Assembly: GCF_014193285.1 (NCBI RefSeq)
Contig: NZ_JACHZE010000001.1
Span: 558,001-622,000 of the forward strand
Direction: 5' to 3'
Source of the DNA: Atlantibacter sp. RC6
GTDB lineage: Bacteria; Pseudomonadota; Gammaproteobacteria; Enterobacterales; Enterobacteriaceae
DNA: 64,000 nt
The notes beneath the pieces were generated by a model. It worked only from the letters and a program-made list of their open reading frames with translations, ran no database searches and was not told the DNA's origin. A program made the translations under genes and the position numbers. Position 1 is the stretch's first letter; every line of letters begins with the position of its first letter. Shown here piece by piece: positions 46,824 through 59,200 of the stretch.

Positions 46824-48026
46824 ATGACACAATATGCTTCCCCTATTCTGCACTCGTTGTTGGATACCGATGCCTATAAACTGCATATGCAGCAGGCCGT
46901 GTTTCATCATTACCAGGGCGTGCAGGTCGCCGCTGAATTCCGCTGCCGCGGCGACGATCTGTTAGGTATTTATGCGCACGCTATTCGCGAACAGGTGGAT
47001 GCGATGCAGCATCTGGCGCTGAGCGAAGAGGAATATACGTGGCTCGCGAAACTGCCGTTCTTTAAAGCGGATTATCTGGCCTGGCTGAAGAATTTCCGCT
47101 ACGACCCGTCGCAGGTGGAAATCGTTAACGATAACGGCAAACTGGATATCCGTCTTTCCGGCCCGTGGCTGGAAGTGATTATGTGGGAAGTGCCGCTGCT
47201 GGCCGTGATCAGCGAGCTGGTTCACCGCTTCCGCACACCGGACGTGACTGTCGATAATGCCCTTGAGCATCTCGAAAGCAAGCTGGTGGATTTCAATACC
47301 GTCACCGCCGACCTGCCGCTCGATCGCTTTTATCTGATGGATTTTGGCACCCGCCGTCGATTTTCCCGCGAGGTTCAACAGGCCATTGTCGAGCGTCTCC
47401 AGCAGGAGCCCTGGTTTGTCGGCACCAGCAACTATGATTTAGCCCGCCGCCTGAATTTAACGCCGATGGGCACCCAGGCGCACGAGTGGTTCCAGGCGCA
47501 TCAGCAAATCAGCCCGGTACTGGCCAACAGCCAGCGTGCCGCGCTACAGGCCTGGCTGGATGAATACCCTAATCAGCTCGGCATCGCGCTAACGGACTGC
47601 ATTACCATGGACGCGTTTCTGCGCGACTTTGGCCCGGAATTCGCCACCCGCTATCAGGGGCTGCGCCACGATTCCGGCGATCCGGTTCAGTGGGGCGAAA
47701 AAGCCATCGCCCATTATGAAAAGCTGCATATCGACCCGTTGAGCAAAACGTTGGTATTTTCCGATAATCTCGATCTCAATAAAGCGATCGATCTGTATCG
47801 CCATTTTGCGTCGCGCGTGAAGCTCGGTTTCGGTATCGGCACCCGTCTGACCTGCGATATCCCCGGCGTGCAGCCGTTGAACATCGTGATTAAGCTGGTG
47901 GAGTGCAACGGCAAGCCGGTCGCCAAGCTCTCCGACAGCCCCGGTAAAACCATCTGCCACGATAAGGCCTTTGTACGCGCCCTGCGTAAAGCCTTTGATT
48001 TACCACAGGTCAAAAAAGCCAGCTAA
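46824..48026 (+). CDS. pncB: PncB, nicotinate phosphoribosyltransferase
   Basis: First step of NAD salvage: nicotinate plus PRPP and ATP give nicotinate mononucleotide. It has 400 residues, the E. coli length. The phospho-histidine region [17 protein letters not shown] and the phosphate-binding [11 protein letters not shown] and [12 protein letters not shown] are visible. A plausible promoter has -10 TATACT at 46752-46757. No clear NadR operator was recognised. An alternative enzyme, nicotinamide phosphoribosyltransferase, is excluded by the PncB-specific N terminus. Confidence 0.98.
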   Translation: MTQYASPILHSLLDTDAYKLHMQQAVFHHYQGVQVAAEFRCRGDDLLGIYAHAIREQVDAMQHLALSEEEYTWLAKLPFFKADYLAWLKNFRYDPSQVEIVNDNGKLDIRLSGPWLEVIMWEVPLLAVISELVHRFRTPDVTVDNALEHLESKLVDFNTVTADLPLDRFYLMDFGTRRRFSREVQQAIVERLQQEPWFVGTSNYDLARRLNLTPMGTQAHEWFQAHQQISPVLANSQRAALQAWLDEYPNQLGIALTDCITMDAFLRDFGPEFATRYQGLRHDSGDPVQWGEKAIAHYEKLHIDPLSKTLVFSDNLDLNKAIDLYRHFASRVKLGFGIGTRLTCDIPGVQPLNIVIKLVECNGKPVAKLSDSPGKTICHDKAFVRALRKAFDLPQVKKAS

Positions 48027-48198
48027 TCCCCGGTTCAGGGAGTTTTTCCGCTCCCTGAACGCCATCACTTTGTGTTTTCTTTATTTCCCGACACGAATTC
48101 TGCTTGTCTGCCAGCGCCCGCCAGGTAACATAGATAACCCTCCCCCGTTGGGTGGATAAGCGATTTTTTGTTATTGACTACTAACCAGAGAGATAATT

Positions 48199-49599
48199 AT
48201 GAGCGTTGTGCCTGTAGCCGACGTACTCCAGGGCCGTGTCGCTGTTGACCAGGAAGTCACCGTGCGCGGATGGGTACGTACCCGTCGAGATTCAAAAGCT
48301 GGCATCTCCTTCCTCGCCGTCTATGACGGTTCCTGCTTTGATCCTATACAGGCTGTCATTAATCATTCTCTGCCCAATTACCATGATGACGTTCTGCGCC
48401 TGACAACCGGCTGCTCGGTCGTTGTGACCGGCACCGTGGTGGAATCCCCGGGCCAGGGTCAAAGCTTTGAGCTGCAGGCGACCCACGTTGAAGTGACCGG
48501 CTGGGTTGAAGATCCGGACACCTATCCAATGGCCGCCAAACGCCACAGCATCGAATACCTGCGTGAAGTGGCGCACCTGCGCCCGCGCACAAATATGATT
48601 GGCGCGGTGGCCCGCGTTCGCCACACCCTGGCGCAGGCGCTGCACCGCTATTTTGATGAGCAGGGCTTCTTCTGGGTATCTACGCCGCTGATCACCGCCT
48701 CCGACACCGAAGGCGCCGGCGAAATGTTCCGCGTCTCCACGCTGGACCTGGAAAACCTGCCGCGCAACGATCAGGGCAAAGTCGATTTTGACAAAGACTT
48801 CTTCGGTAAAGAAGCTTTCCTGACCGTTTCCGGCCAGCTCAACGGCGAAACTTACGCCTGCGCGCTGTCAAAAATCTATACCTTCGGCCCGACCTTCCGT
48901 GCGGAAAACTCCAACACCAGCCGCCACCTGGCCGAGTTCTGGATGCTGGAGCCGGAAGTGGCGTTCGCCACGCTGGATGATGTCGCTGCGCTGGCGGAAG
49001 GCATGCTCAAATATGTGTTTAAAGCGGTGCTTGATGAGCGTATGGACGACATGAAGTTCTTCGCCGAGCGTGTGGATAAAGATGCTATTGGCCGTCTGGA
49101 GCGTTTCATCTCCGCTGACTTCGCCCAGGTGGATTACACCGACGCGGTGAAAATCCTTGAAACCTGTGGTGAGAAGTTTGAGAACCCGGTTTACTGGGGT
49201 GTCGATCTGGCTTCTGAGCACGAGCGTTATTTAGCTGAAAAACATTTTAAAGCGCCGGTGGTTGTCAAAAACTATCCGAAAGACATTAAAGCGTTTTATA
49301 TGCGCCAGAACGAAGACGGCAAAACCGTGGCGGCGATGGACGTGCTGGCGCCCGGCATCGGTGAAATCATCGGTGGCTCTCAGCGTGAAGAGCGCCTCGA
49401 CGTACTTGATGTGCGTCTCGAAGAAATGGGCCTCAATAAAGAGGATTACTGGTGGTACCGCGATCTGCGTCGTTACGGCACCGTTCCACACTCAGGTTTT
49501 GGACTGGGTTTTGAGCGTTTAATCGCTTATGTGACCGGCGTTCAAAACGTGCGTGATGTGATCCCGTTCCCGCGCACGCCGCGCAACGCCAGTTTCTGA
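48199..49599 (+). CDS. asnS: AsnS, asparaginyl-tRNA synthetase
   Basis: A class IIb aminoacyl-tRNA synthetase that charges tRNA-Asn. It has 466 residues, as in E. coli. An N-terminal OB-fold anticodon-binding domain (about 1-110, [20 protein letters not shown]) precedes the catalytic core. Motif 2 is [21 protein letters not shown]-like and motif 3 [12 protein letters not shown]. The start follows GAGAGATAATT. Confidence 0.98.
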   Translation: MSVVPVADVLQGRVAVDQEVTVRGWVRTRRDSKAGISFLAVYDGSCFDPIQAVINHSLPNYHDDVLRLTTGCSVVVTGTVVESPGQGQSFELQATHVEVTGWVEDPDTYPMAAKRHSIEYLREVAHLRPRTNMIGAVARVRHTLAQALHRYFDEQGFFWVSTPLITASDTEGAGEMFRVSTLDLENLPRNDQGKVDFDKDFFGKEAFLTVSGQLNGETYACALSKIYTFGPTFRAENSNTSRHLAEFWMLEPEVAFATLDDVAALAEGMLKYVFKAVLDERMDDMKFFAERVDKDAIGRLERFISADFAQVDYTDAVKILETCGEKFENPVYWGVDLASEHERYLAEKHFKAPVVVKNYPKDIKAFYMRQNEDGKTVAAMDVLAPGIGEIIGGSQREERLDVLDVRLEEMGLNKEDYWWYRDLRRYGTVPHSGFGLGFERLIAYVTGVQNVRDVIPFPRTPRNASF

Positions 49600-49605
49600 T
49601 TTTCG

Positions 49606-49632
49606 AAAGCCGGGTTTTCCCGGCTTTTTTTT
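49606..49632 (+). terminator. Terminator of asnS
   Basis: AAAGCCGGG and CCCGGCTTT form a 9-bp stem with a TTTT loop and a run of T. Confidence 0.93.
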
Positions 49633-50179
49633 GCTTTCCTGCGTCAGTTTTTGTCTACAAATATTCAACATTTGTTTCAATCAACTCCCACCACTACCGG
49701 TGAAGTAACCAGGTATTAACTGGTAATAATTTTCACCAAAAAATATCCCTCATTTTCTTGCGCCTATAATTTTATCGCGACTTAGCATAGTTGCGCAGAA
49801 ATTACACAGACATCCAGCCATCTGAACAGGCGCTTTTGTAAAGTGAGAATAATTGTCGTTAAGAGGCTTAAAACCTGTCTATGCGAATTAAATATAAGGT
49901 TTTCATATATATAGATTAGGAACGGTTTAATATTGTTCAGCGGCGTGATTTATTTTGATGTGGTTCACAAAGTTCCCAAAAATACACAATTGGTTACACA
50001 TTATTGCTTTTGGTTACCGTGTTTGCATATTTGTAGCACTTTCACGGTAGCTAATCCTTAATATGAATGGAAAGATGCCTCCAGACACAGAAAGACACCA
50101 AACTCTCATCAATAGTTCCGTACAGAATTATTGACGGCAGTGGCAGGTGTTCAAAAAAAACCAATGAGGGTAATAAATA
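49633..50179 (+). promoter_or_regulatory. asnS-ompF intergenic region: OmpR sites and ompF promoter
   Basis: About 550 bp, AT-rich, without a gene. Two GGTTAC cores at 49992-49997 and 50012-50017 are exactly 20 bp apart, and a third element, TTGTAGCAC, begins at 50031; this fits the F1-F2-F3 OmpR array of E. coli ompF. The -10 is AAAGAT at 50071-50076, giving a start near 50083 and a leader of about 97 nt. The region before the start codon (ATGAGGGTAATAAATAATG) is the conserved MicF pairing site. Nothing else was recognised in 49640-49980. Confidence 0.8.
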
Positions 50180-51271
50180 ATGATGAAGCGCAATATTCTG
50201 GCAGTGGTTATCCCTGCTCTGCTGGTAGCTGGCGCAGCTAACGCTGCAGAAATCTATAACAAAAACAGCAACAAACTGGACCTGTACGGTAAAGCTGTTG
50301 GCCTGCACTATTTCTCCAAAGACAATGGTGATCACGCTTACGCGGGTAACGGCGACAAAACTTATGCGCGTCTGGGCTTCAAAGGCGAAACTCAGATCAA
50401 CGACCAACTGACCGGTTACGGCCAGTGGGAATACAACTTCGCGGGTAACAACTCCGAAGGTGGCAGCGACGCGCAGAACGGTAACAAAACCCGTCTGGCA
50501 TTCGCTGGTCTGAAATTCGGCGACGCAGGTTCTTTGGACTACGGTCGTAACTACGGTCTGGTTTACGATGCAGTTGGTATCACCGACGTTCTGCCAGAGT
50601 TTGGTGGTGACACTGCATCCAGCGACAACTTCTTTGTTGGTCGTACTGGTGGCCTGGCGACTTACCGTAACACCAACTTCTTCGGTCTGGTTGACGGCCT
50701 GAACTTCGGCGTACAGTACCTGGGTAAAAACGAGCGTACTGACATCACCCGTTCTAACGGTGACGGCTGGGCGACCTCTCTGAGCTATGAAATCGAAGGC
50801 TTCAGCGTTGTTGGTGGCTACGGTGCGGCAGATCGTACCAACGCACAACAGGCTGCTGCTCTGGCGAACGGCGGCAAAAAAGCTGAGCAGTGGGCGACTG
50901 GCGTGAAATACGATGCTAACAACATCTACCTGGCGGCTCTGTATGGCGAAACCCGCAACGCTACTGCGATTTCCAGCACTGCAGGCCTGTCTGGTTTTGC
51001 TAACAAAACTCAGGACTTCTCTGTTGTAGCACAGTACCAGTTCGACTTCGGTCTGCGTCCGTCCATCGCTTACTACAAATCTAAAGCGAAAGATGTTGAA
51101 GGCGTTGGTAGCGAAGAGTTCATCAACTACATCGAAGTTGGCGCAACTTACTACTTCAACAAAAACATGGCGACCTATGTTGATTACATCATCAACCAGA
51201 TCGACAGCGACAATAAACTGGGTGTAGGCTCTGACAACACCGCTGCAGTTGGTATCGTTTACCAGTTCTAA
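50180..51271 (+). CDS. ompF: OmpF, osmoregulated trimeric porin
   Basis: A general diffusion porin, 16-strand beta barrel, favoured at low osmolarity. It has 363 residues with a 22-residue signal peptide ending GAANA and mature start [16 protein letters not shown]. The constriction loop 3 motif [17 protein letters not shown] and the C-terminal aromatic signature GIVYQF are present. Identity as OmpF rather than OmpC rests on [10 protein letters not shown], loop 3 and the asnS-ompF-aspC order. EnvZ/OmpR and MicF control is suggested by the upstream region. Confidence 0.97.
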   Translation: MMKRNILAVVIPALLVAGAANAAEIYNKNSNKLDLYGKAVGLHYFSKDNGDHAYAGNGDKTYARLGFKGETQINDQLTGYGQWEYNFAGNNSEGGSDAQNGNKTRLAFAGLKFGDAGSLDYGRNYGLVYDAVGITDVLPEFGGDTASSDNFFVGRTGGLATYRNTNFFGLVDGLNFGVQYLGKNERTDITRSNGDGWATSLSYEIEGFSVVGGYGAADRTNAQQAAALANGGKKAEQWATGVKYDANNIYLAALYGETRNATAISSTAGLSGFANKTQDFSVVAQYQFDFGLRPSIAYYKSKAKDVEGVGSEEFINYIEVGATYYFNKNMATYVDYIINQIDSDNKLGVGSDNTAAVGIVYQF

Positions 51272-51300
51272 GCAGCACGCACGTTTATTAAATGTTTTAG

Positions 51301-51327
51301 AAACAGGGCTTCGGCCCTGTTTTTTTA
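51301..51327 (+). terminator. Terminator of ompF
   Basis: AAACAGGGC and GCCCTGTTT form a 9-bp stem with a UUCG tetraloop and a T-run. Confidence 0.95.
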
Positions 51328-51455
51328 TGCCCGAAAGAGAAAAACACCGGAATGACATAACGGTCAATCTTTTGCGGGCAAACGGTTGGCATTTGGTAAA
51401 ACACCCGTTAACCTGATAGCGAATTTCCCTTCTGATATCACAATGGAACCTCGTC

Positions 51456-52646
51456 ATGTTTGAGAACATTACTGCCGCCCCTGCCGACCCGATTCTTGGT
51501 CTGGCGGACCTGTTTCGCGCCGATGAACGTCCGACTAAAATCAACCTGGGTATTGGTGTTTATAAAGATGAAACCGGTAAAACCCCGGTTCTCACCAGCG
51601 TGAAAAAAGCCGAACAATATTTGCTGGAAAATGAAACCACCAAGAACTACCTGGGCATTGATGGTATTCCTGAATTTGGCCGCTGCACCCAGGAGCTGCT
51701 GTTCGGCAAAGGTAATTCGCTGATCGCTGACAAACGCGCCCGCACCGCACAGACGCCTGGCGGCACCGGCGCACTGCGCGTGGCGGCGGATTTCCTCGCT
51801 AAAAACACTGACGTAAAACGCGTCTGGGTTAGCAACCCAAGCTGGCCGAACCATAAGAGCGTATTTAATTCTGCCGGTCTGGAAGTGCGTGAATACGCCT
51901 ATTACGACGCGCAGAACCACACCCTGGATTTCGATGGCCTGCTGAATAGCCTGGCGGATGCCCAGGCTGGCGACGTGGTGCTGTTCCACGGCTGCTGCCA
52001 TAACCCTACCGGTATCGATCCGACCCTGGAACAGTGGCAACAGCTGGCGCAGCTGTCGCTGGATAAAGGCTGGCTGCCGCTGTTTGACTTCGCCTACCAG
52101 GGCTTTGCCCGTGGTCTGGAAGAGGACGCAGAAGGCCTGCGCGCGTTCGCGGCGCTGCATAAAGAGCTGATCGTCGCCAGCTCCTATTCCAAAAACTTTG
52201 GTCTGTATAACGAGCGCGTAGGCGCCTGTACGCTGGTCGCCAGCGATGCAGACAGCGTCGATCGTGCATTCAGCCAGATGAAGTCCTGCATCCGCGCTAA
52301 CTACTCTAACCCGCCGGCGCATGGCGCCTCGGTAGTAGCCACTATTCTGAGCAATGACGCGCTGCGCACCATCTGGGAACAAGAGCTGACCGATATGCGT
52401 CAACGCATCCAGCGCATGCGTCTGCTGTTTGTGAACACCCTGCAGGAGAAAGGCGCGAACCGTGATTTCAGCTTTATCATTCAGCAGAACGGCATGTTCT
52501 CATTCAGCGGCCTGACCAAAGAGCAGGTGCTGCGCCTGCGTGAAGAGTTTGGCGTTTACGCCGTCGCCTCTGGCCGCGTTAACGTAGCGGGCATGACGCC
52601 GGATAACATGGCGCCGCTGTGTGAAGCGATTGTCGCCGTACTGTAA
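51456..52646 (+). CDS. aspC: AspC, aspartate aminotransferase
   Basis: PLP enzyme interconverting aspartate/2-oxoglutarate and oxaloacetate/glutamate, also acting on aromatic amino acids. It has 396 residues, the E. coli length. The PLP lysine is in [15 protein letters not shown], about residue 246. Other fold-type I residues are in [13 protein letters not shown], in [13 protein letters not shown], in [14 protein letters not shown], and the substrate Arg near the C terminus in [11 protein letters not shown]. Confidence 0.98.
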   Translation: MFENITAAPADPILGLADLFRADERPTKINLGIGVYKDETGKTPVLTSVKKAEQYLLENETTKNYLGIDGIPEFGRCTQELLFGKGNSLIADKRARTAQTPGGTGALRVAADFLAKNTDVKRVWVSNPSWPNHKSVFNSAGLEVREYAYYDAQNHTLDFDGLLNSLADAQAGDVVLFHGCCHNPTGIDPTLEQWQQLAQLSLDKGWLPLFDFAYQGFARGLEEDAEGLRAFAALHKELIVASSYSKNFGLYNERVGACTLVASDADSVDRAFSQMKSCIRANYSNPPAHGASVVATILSNDALRTIWEQELTDMRQRIQRMRLLFVNTLQEKGANRDFSFIIQQNGMFSFSGLTKEQVLRLREEFGVYAVASGRVNVAGMTPDNMAPLCEAIVAVL

Positions 52647-52664
52647 TCCGCGATAAGAAACAAC

Positions 52665-52690
52665 AAGGGCCGCATTCGCGGCCCTTTTTT
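52665..52690 (+). terminator. Terminator of aspC
   Basis: AAGGGCCGC and GCGGCCCTT form a 9-bp stem around ATTC with a six-T tail. It ends next to the gloC stop on the other strand. Confidence 0.93.
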
Positions 52691-52691
52691 A

Positions 52692-53339
52692 TTACCAGAC
52701 AGGCATCTCGTCCTGTAAGAAAGGATTATGCAACCGCTCGTTCCCGAGGGTAGACAGCGGGCCATGACCGGGAATAAAGGTCACGTCATCACCCAGCGGC
52801 AGCAGTTTGCTTTTGATGGAATCAATCAGCGTGGCGTGGTTACCACGCGGGAAATCGCTGCGCCCTACTCCGCCTTTAAAAATCACGTCGCCGGAAATTA
52901 ACAGCCGCGCGAGCTCGTCAAAGAAAACGATATGACCAGGGGTATGGCCAGGGCAGTGCAGCACCTGAAGCGCAACGTTGCCTACAGTTACGCTGTCGCC
53001 TTCATTTAACCAGCGATCCGGCGTCAGCGGCTGGCACTCTTCCAGCCCAAACATCTGGCTCTGCGCCGGTAATCCCTGCAACCAGAACTCATCTTCTTTT
53101 TCAGGCCCGATAATCGGTACGCCATAGTGCGCCGCCAGCTCCGCCGCCGCGCCAACATGATCGAGATGCCCGTGGGTCAGCAGGATAGACTGGATCGTCA
53201 CACCCTGTGCCGCCACGGCCTGTTGAATACGCGGCGCGTCGCCGCCCGGGTCAACAATGGCCGCCTGACGCGTCTCTTCACACCAGATTAATGAGCAGTT
53301 CTGTGAGAACGCCGTGACCGGAATAATTTGGTAATTCAT
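52692..53339 (-). CDS. gloC: GloC (YcbL), type II glyoxalase
   Basis: A metallo-beta-lactamase-fold thioesterase that hydrolyses S-lactoylglutathione. It has 215 residues, as in E. coli. The binuclear metal motif is [12 protein letters not shown] near residue 56; further ligands are in [12 protein letters not shown], in [13 protein letters not shown] and in FIPGHGP. It complements MgsA in this window in the methylglyoxal detoxification route. It follows mepK on the same strand by 35 bp. Confidence 0.96.
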   Translation of the reverse strand: MNYQIIPVTAFSQNCSLIWCEETRQAAIVDPGGDAPRIQQAVAAQGVTIQSILLTHGHLDHVGAAAELAAHYGVPIIGPEKEDEFWLQGLPAQSQMFGLEECQPLTPDRWLNEGDSVTVGNVALQVLHCPGHTPGHIVFFDELARLLISGDVIFKGGVGRSDFPRGNHATLIDSIKSKLLPLGDDVTFIPGHGPLSTLGNERLHNPFLQDEMPVW

Positions 53340-53374
53340 ACCGCTCCTTTTATCCGGCAGTGACCGGATTCGTT

Positions 53375-53923
53375 CTACCAGTGCCTGAGAGGACCGGTAT
53401 CAATATGCACAAAGTTACTACGCGGGTAGTATCCTACACCACCTGCCCGCAGAGACAACGCGGCTTTGCGAATATTGCTCAGAGAGATGCCTTCGATGTG
53501 AAAATCCATGGCCTGGCCTTTGGTGTGATAGCTCTGTTTGGCTACACCACGGCTTCTGGCGCGCAGTTCGTTATTGGTATCGAGAGAGCGATAGCCGGAA
53601 ATAAGCTGAACCGGCTTGCGGGTTCCCAATAACCCTTGCAGACGGTAGAGCTGATCGAACAGTTTCGGATCGATGCTTTTGATTTTGTTAGCGCGATAAT
53701 CCCGGAAGAAATGGTTCAATTTTGCTAATTCATCCTGAATATAGCCTTTGCCATCGAAAAACTCCGCTTTGATGCTCTCTCCGGTATTGAGATTGTTCAG
53801 CGTAAGAATACGAGGACGGGGCGTGGAAAGCGTAGCAAACGCAGGCACAGGCAAGATGGCGGCGCCGAGCGTCACGCCACCAAGCGCCAGCAGTTTGCGG
53901 CGGTTAGCGTCAAATTTATCCAT
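53375..53923 (-). CDS. ycbK: MepK (YcbK), peptidoglycan endopeptidase
   Basis: A periplasmic peptidase M15/DUF882 enzyme; the E. coli homologue MepK cuts mDap-mDap cross-links. From [16 protein letters not shown] it has 182 residues, the E. coli length. The N terminus is a Tat-type signal, [10 protein letters not shown], with cleavage after PAFA. Zinc residues are in [15 protein letters not shown] and in NFVHIDTG. It lies next to ldtD, the enzyme that makes 3-3 cross-links, so synthesis and cleavage genes are neighbours. Confidence 0.95.
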   Translation of the reverse strand: MDKFDANRRKLLALGGVTLGAAILPVPAFATLSTPRPRILTLNNLNTGESIKAEFFDGKGYIQDELAKLNHFFRDYRANKIKSIDPKLFDQLYRLQGLLGTRKPVQLISGYRSLDTNNELRARSRGVAKQSYHTKGQAMDFHIEGISLSNIRKAALSLRAGGVGYYPRSNFVHIDTGPLRHW

Positions 53924-54023
53924 GATGTTCAGGTCTACAGTCAGTGTTGTGATTATATGCACTTCTGGCGCACGCAAGGCACCTTAACCGCCAAACTGCA
54001 ACACGTCAAGGCTCTCAAAGCCA

Positions 54024-54058
54024 GTAAAAACGGGCCTTACAGCGAAGCAGGCCCGTTT
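54024..54058 (-). terminator. Terminator of ldtD
   Basis: AAACGGGCC and GGCCCGTTT form a 9-bp stem with a 13-base loop; on the minus strand TTTTTAC follows. Confidence 0.88.
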
Positions 54059-54102
54059 ATTTACCCGGTACTTTGACAGCTTATTTGTTAGATATTCTGT
54101 AG

Positions 54103-55935
54103 TTACCTGATTAATTGTTCAGCTTTTGGCAAGATTTGCGCGCCCGATCGCGCTGGGGAATCATAATTGTAAATATCCGATCTGAATTGCGGTTTGCCAT
54201 CCGCCCCGACAAACGCCGTCATATAGTAAAGATTAACCGGAATGGTTTGGGGAATATTCACGTAACGGGTATCGCCTTCCTTGAGCGCATCGGAAATGCG
54301 CGTATCGTTCCATCCCGCATCCTGCAACAGCATATTCGCCAGTTCCGAGGCTTTATTGACGCGCACGCAGCCGGAACTGAGCGCCCGCGCATCTTTCTGG
54401 AACAGATTGTGGTTCGGCGTGTCATGCAGATAAATGGCATCCGAGCTGGGCATATTGAACTTATAGCGGCCCAGTGAGTTATGCGCGCCCGGCGCCTGCT
54501 GGAAGCGGAACGGTAGATTTGACGGCGTAATCGTAGCCCAGTCGACGTTCCATGGATCAATCACCTCAGCTTTACCGCTCCAGCCACGCAGCACCGTATA
54601 GTTATGACGCTCCAGATAGCCCGGGTCGTTCCACACCTTCGGCAGAATATCCTTGCGCGCCAGGGTCGGCGGTACGTTCCAGGGTGGGTTCACTACCACG
54701 TTATTCAGCGCGCTACTCATCAGCGGCGTCTTACGATCGGGGCGGCCAACAATAACGCGGGAATCCAGAACCTGATTGCCGTTCTGGTAATAGACCAGCG
54801 AATAGGCCGGAATATTGACCATAATGCCGGTGGTCAGCTTTTGGGGCAGCAGGCGCAGGCGTTGAATATTTAACGCCACCACGGCGGCGCGTTGATCGGG
54901 CGACATATTCAATAAGTCGCGGGTGGACTGGCCAATCACGCCATCCGCACCAAGACCCTGCGCGGCCTGGAAGCGCTTCACGCCTTCCACCAGCGTTTTG
55001 TCATAGACGCCGCGCGCCGCGGTTTTTTTCTGTGTCGGCGCGGATTCGGTTGCCGCTGCAGAAGGGCTTACCACGGCGTTTTTAGACGGGGGATCCCCTG
55101 GCAGTACGATGTTAGGGGCGTTATCCAGCATACCGTGACGCTGGAGAATTTCGCGAAGCGCGCCGACGTCGTTACTCCACTGCCCTGGCCGCAGTGAGGC
55201 GGTGGACGCCAATTGCGGCCATGGACGCGAATCGGCCACCAGACTCAATAAATATTGATGCATCACCTGATACTGCGGATGCTGCGGCGCAAGGCTTTGC
55301 ACAAAAGTAATCAGCGAGCCGCTATCCAGCGCTACTTGCCACTGGTTTACCACCGACAGCGGCGCGATTTCGGCTTTATAGGGCTTATCACTGTACAGCC
55401 AGCGATTGCCTTTCAGCGGAATGCCGGAGAGGTAATAAAGGTAACCCATCATGGCGTCTGACAGCACCACATCACGCGCCATGCCGGTCACATCCGGATT
55501 CGTCAGCAGTTCGACCCAGGTGGTGAATTGCGGCTGAAAACCGGCGATCGCCACTTCGGCCAGTTGCTGCTGGAACGCCTGCACCGCTTCGCGATTTTCC
55601 CACATCGGTTTTACATCGCGGGCGGTATACAGCGCGGCCAGCGCATCCATATAAACGGGCGTGTATCCCTGCGGAAGCTGGGATTGAAGCGTGCTTCGCG
55701 TTTGGGCGATACGCTCGCCGTCAATCTGCGGCCCGATGCCGGCCATCAGCGCCGTGGCGGGAGATTGCGCCTGCGGGAGCAGCATTGAGCCTGGCTGATC
55801 GATAACCGCCGCCGAACCATCGGAAGGCACCAGATCGGGCTCTTCGGCGAAGGCATTGGTCAACGGCGCTAAACTGAGCGCCAGACACAAATGCATCGCG
55901 GACCACCGATAACGTTGAGCTTTTATAAGCAACAT
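54103..55935 (-). CDS. ldtD: LdtD (YcbB), L,D-transpeptidase
   Basis: A periplasmic enzyme forming mDap3-mDap3 cross-links in peptidoglycan; it can give beta-lactam resistance when over-produced and is a Cpx target in E. coli. From [12 protein letters not shown] it has 610 residues (E. coli 615). A signal peptide ends near NAFAEE. A scaffold region and a peptidoglycan-binding domain ([17 protein letters not shown]) precede the YkuD domain, with HDTPNHNLF and the catalytic Cys523 in [20 protein letters not shown] lies six bases before this ATG; an in-frame ATG upstream would place that site inside the gene. Confidence 0.96.
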   Translation of the reverse strand: MLLIKAQRYRWSAMHLCLALSLAPLTNAFAEEPDLVPSDGSAAVIDQPGSMLLPQAQSPATALMAGIGPQIDGERIAQTRSTLQSQLPQGYTPVYMDALAALYTARDVKPMWENREAVQAFQQQLAEVAIAGFQPQFTTWVELLTNPDVTGMARDVVLSDAMMGYLYYLSGIPLKGNRWLYSDKPYKAEIAPLSVVNQWQVALDSGSLITFVQSLAPQHPQYQVMHQYLLSLVADSRPWPQLASTASLRPGQWSNDVGALREILQRHGMLDNAPNIVLPGDPPSKNAVVSPSAAATESAPTQKKTAARGVYDKTLVEGVKRFQAAQGLGADGVIGQSTRDLLNMSPDQRAAVVALNIQRLRLLPQKLTTGIMVNIPAYSLVYYQNGNQVLDSRVIVGRPDRKTPLMSSALNNVVVNPPWNVPPTLARKDILPKVWNDPGYLERHNYTVLRGWSGKAEVIDPWNVDWATITPSNLPFRFQQAPGAHNSLGRYKFNMPSSDAIYLHDTPNHNLFQKDARALSSGCVRVNKASELANMLLQDAGWNDTRISDALKEGDTRYVNIPQTIPVNLYYMTAFVGADGKPQFRSDIYNYDSPARSGAQILPKAEQLIR

Positions 55936-56161
55936 CCCTTGCCTCCTTATCATTTTTACATCATTCCCGTAAGCCCGGCTTCAGGATTACCTTCAGTATA
56001 TAAAGAGAAAAAACCATTTGCCTCGCCAAATGTAAAGAAGTTTAAAGAAAAGAAAGTCTGAAAAAAAAGCAGGCAGACCGCGCATCTCCGTGCTAAGCGG
56101 CTCGGTAAATGATTGCGCAACGCGAAGCCGGAAAAAGGGCTCGCATTGCGTTACAGAATTG

Positions 56162-56190
56162 CACGCCCGGACATCGACTGTCCGGGCGTG
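56162..56190. terminator. GC-rich hairpin downstream of mukB
   Basis: CACGCCCGGACA and TGTCCGGGCGTG form a perfect 12-bp stem with loop TCGAC, 18 bp after the mukB stop. The T-tract on the minus strand is poor. The rest of the 273-bp ldtD-mukB gap shows no gene. Confidence 0.65.
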
Positions 56191-56208
56191 TCACTGGCGC
56201 GATCGGGA

Positions 56209-59200
56209 TCAGGAGGCGTCAGCCGTGCCAGGCAGCGCCTCGGTTTGCGCAGCCGCAAAACCACGCAGCCCCACCACGTGCACGTGTTCGTGGTTGTGTA
56301 CCACTTTACGCACCAGTTTATAGGTGGTGCCTTTTTCCGGGCTGATGTTTTCCGGTGCGGCGATGATTAACTGCATCTCCAGACGGTCGCACAGCTCGAA
56401 CAGCGTGGCGATAGAGCGGGCATCCAGACGCGCCGCCTCATCAAGGAACAGCAGACGGCACGGCGAAATATCTTTGCCGCGCAGACGTCGCGCTTCATCT
56501 TCCCAGCTCTGCACCACCATCACCAGAATCGACATGCCGGTACCGATGGCTTCCCCGGTCGACAACGCGCCGCTCTCGGCACGCAGCCAGCCGTCGGAGC
56601 CGCGGTTGACCTCCACTTCCATCTCGAGATAGTTACGGTAATCCAGCAATTCTTCCCCGATGGTTTGCGGGGTACGCTGGCCCATGTCGATCTGCGGATT
56701 GAGGCGCTGGTACAGTTTCGCCAGCGCTTCCGAGAAGGTCAGACGATTACTGTTAAACAGATCCTGATGCTGCTCATGCTGCTCTGACAACACATCCAGC
56801 AGCATTGCGTGGGTTTCACGCACATTGACGTTCAGGCGCACGCTGTTGACCTGACCAAACGACACGCTTTGCAGCCCCTGGTTGAGCATCCGGATACGGT
56901 TCTGCTCGCGCTGAATAGTCTTGCGGATAATGTTCGCCACGCTGCGGGAGCTGATCGCCAGCTTCTGCTCGCGTGAGGTCAGCTCTTCCGTCAGACGGCC
57001 CAGCTCGATCTCCATCTGCTCGATGGCCTCGACCGGGTCGTCGGTGCGGATGATATCCTGGCGGATACGCTCGCGCAGATGCTGGTAAACCGCCACGAAG
57101 AACTGGATTTTACGTTCTGGACGCTTCGGATCTTCCGACCCACGCAGCACATCGCGCAGGTGTTCGTTATCCGCCACCGCCAGACGCAGCGCGCCCAACG
57201 CTTTATCCGACATAGAACGCAGTTCATCGGCGGAGAGATAGGCCAGCTCGCGGCGGTGCAGACGGCGCTCGACGCCATTGTCTTTCACCATACGCATCAC
57301 CGCGCACCAGCCCGCTTTGGCGCTCACCACCTGCTCGCGCATTTCGTGGTAATCGCGCTCCAGGCGGCGCAGTTTGCGGGTCAGGTTATCCATTTCCGCT
57401 TCGCAGAAGGTCAGCTGTTTTTCCAGCTGGCTGCGGCGCGAACGGTTATTGCTGAGCTGGGTATGCAGTTCATCACGGCGCTGGCGCGCCCGCTCTTCCG
57501 CACCCGCATCGGCGCGCACGCCGATATCTTTCAGTTCTTTGTTGAGATCGTTAAGCAGCTCTTTCTTGGTATCGTAAGAGCTTTTCAGCGACGCCAGCAC
57601 CTGATGATACTGGCTGACCTGCGCCGCATGGGTGCGCAACGCTTCACGCGCCCGGGTACGCTCGATCTCCGCCTGCTCAAGACGCTGGCGCAGCTTTTCG
57701 TTCAGATCGCTGTTGCCGCTGAGCATTTCGGCGGAGTCGGAGTAGCTGAAGTGCGCGCGGCGCGATACCACTTCCGTCAGGGCAAACGCCTGCTGGCGCG
57801 CATCGCGCTGCTGCTGCTGCGCATAGGCGTAATCTTCTTTTAACTGGTCGTATTGTTCCGGATCGCTTTGCAGCACCGATGCCATCGGCTCCAGCTTCGC
57901 CAGTTGGTTGCCAAACTGGTTGATGAAATGCGCCGCTTCCTGGGCTTCGTCCAGCCGCTCGCGGATTTCGTCCACGCGATCGGATAATGTCTCATCTTCC
58001 AGCAGCGCCAGGCGCGGCAGCAGGCGGTTAAGCTGGGCTACGCCCTCTTTCGCCTGGTCAAACTGGGCGCGCTGCTGCTGGTTGTCGTTTTCATGGGTGC
58101 TTAACGCCCGCTCAAGTTCGTTGCGGCGGGTATTGAGCTGGCGGATTTCCGCTTCCGGGTCAGATTCGAACGCTACCGCCAGGTGGCTGCCGATAAAGCG
58201 GCTAAACGCCTGGTGTAAGCGCTGGGTTTTCTGCACGTCAAACGACAGGGTAGCGAAACGCTCGGACAGCGTTTCACGCTCCTGATGCAGGCTTTCGATG
58301 CGGCTTTCACGCGCCGCGCGGCCAAACAGCGGCAGCGACGGGAAACGCGAGTAGCGCCACTGGCGATCGGCGATTTTCACCACCACCGCTTTTTCCAGCT
58401 CTTCAGTGGCGAACACGCTGTCGTCGAAGGACTGCGGGTCCCCTTCAATCAGATACAGATCTTCCGGGGTATCTTCCAGCCCTTCCAGCTGCTCGCGCAC
58501 CAGCGACAGATCCGGCACCACGATAGCGTGGCGCGACGGACCGTACAGCGCCGAGAAGTACGGGGCGTCTTCGAGACTGACGTCGTCATAAATTTCCGAC
58601 AGCAGCACGCCGCCGAAACGCTCGGCAAGGGCGTTGAGACGCGCGTCTTCCGCGCCGCCCGGCTGGCTGAGACGTTCAATTTCTTCATCGACCGCCCGCT
58701 TACGCGCGCCGACTTCATCACGTTCAACCACCGCCTCGCGCTCGCGCTCCAGCAACTGTTGCAGATATTCGGTCACCTGCTGGCTGGATTCAAAGCTTTC
58801 ACCGCACTGTTCGATGATCTGGTTAAGGCTGTTTTGCGCCGCCAGCCAGATGGGCGCGCGCTGGGTCAGGATTTTGATACGGCTTTGCAGCTGCTCCAGC
58901 TCCTGGCGCAGCGTCATGCGCTGTTCCCCGGCCTGGGCCACCGTGTCAGACAGCGCGGCGATGCGCTCTTCCAGCTCCTGATGCAGCGCTTCAAGCTGCT
59001 CCGCTGAGTAACGTTTACCCTGGCGCTTGCAGAAGTCAGCCAGCAGGCGCTCGGCATCCTGCTGCTCGCGCAGACGCTGTTCCAGTTCAGTCAAACGGGA
59101 ACGCAGCGGGGTGACCTGCGCGGCGAGGTGGCGCTGGGTCGAGGCGTCGCGCAACAGGTCGCGCGCCACGTCCCAGGCTTCATCACGCGCCACCGGGCCG

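Noticed and set aside
50051-51544. A 497-codon open frame antisense to ompF
   Set aside because: It mirrors the ompF codons exactly and has no ribosome site or family resemblance. Long antisense frames are common opposite highly biased genes.
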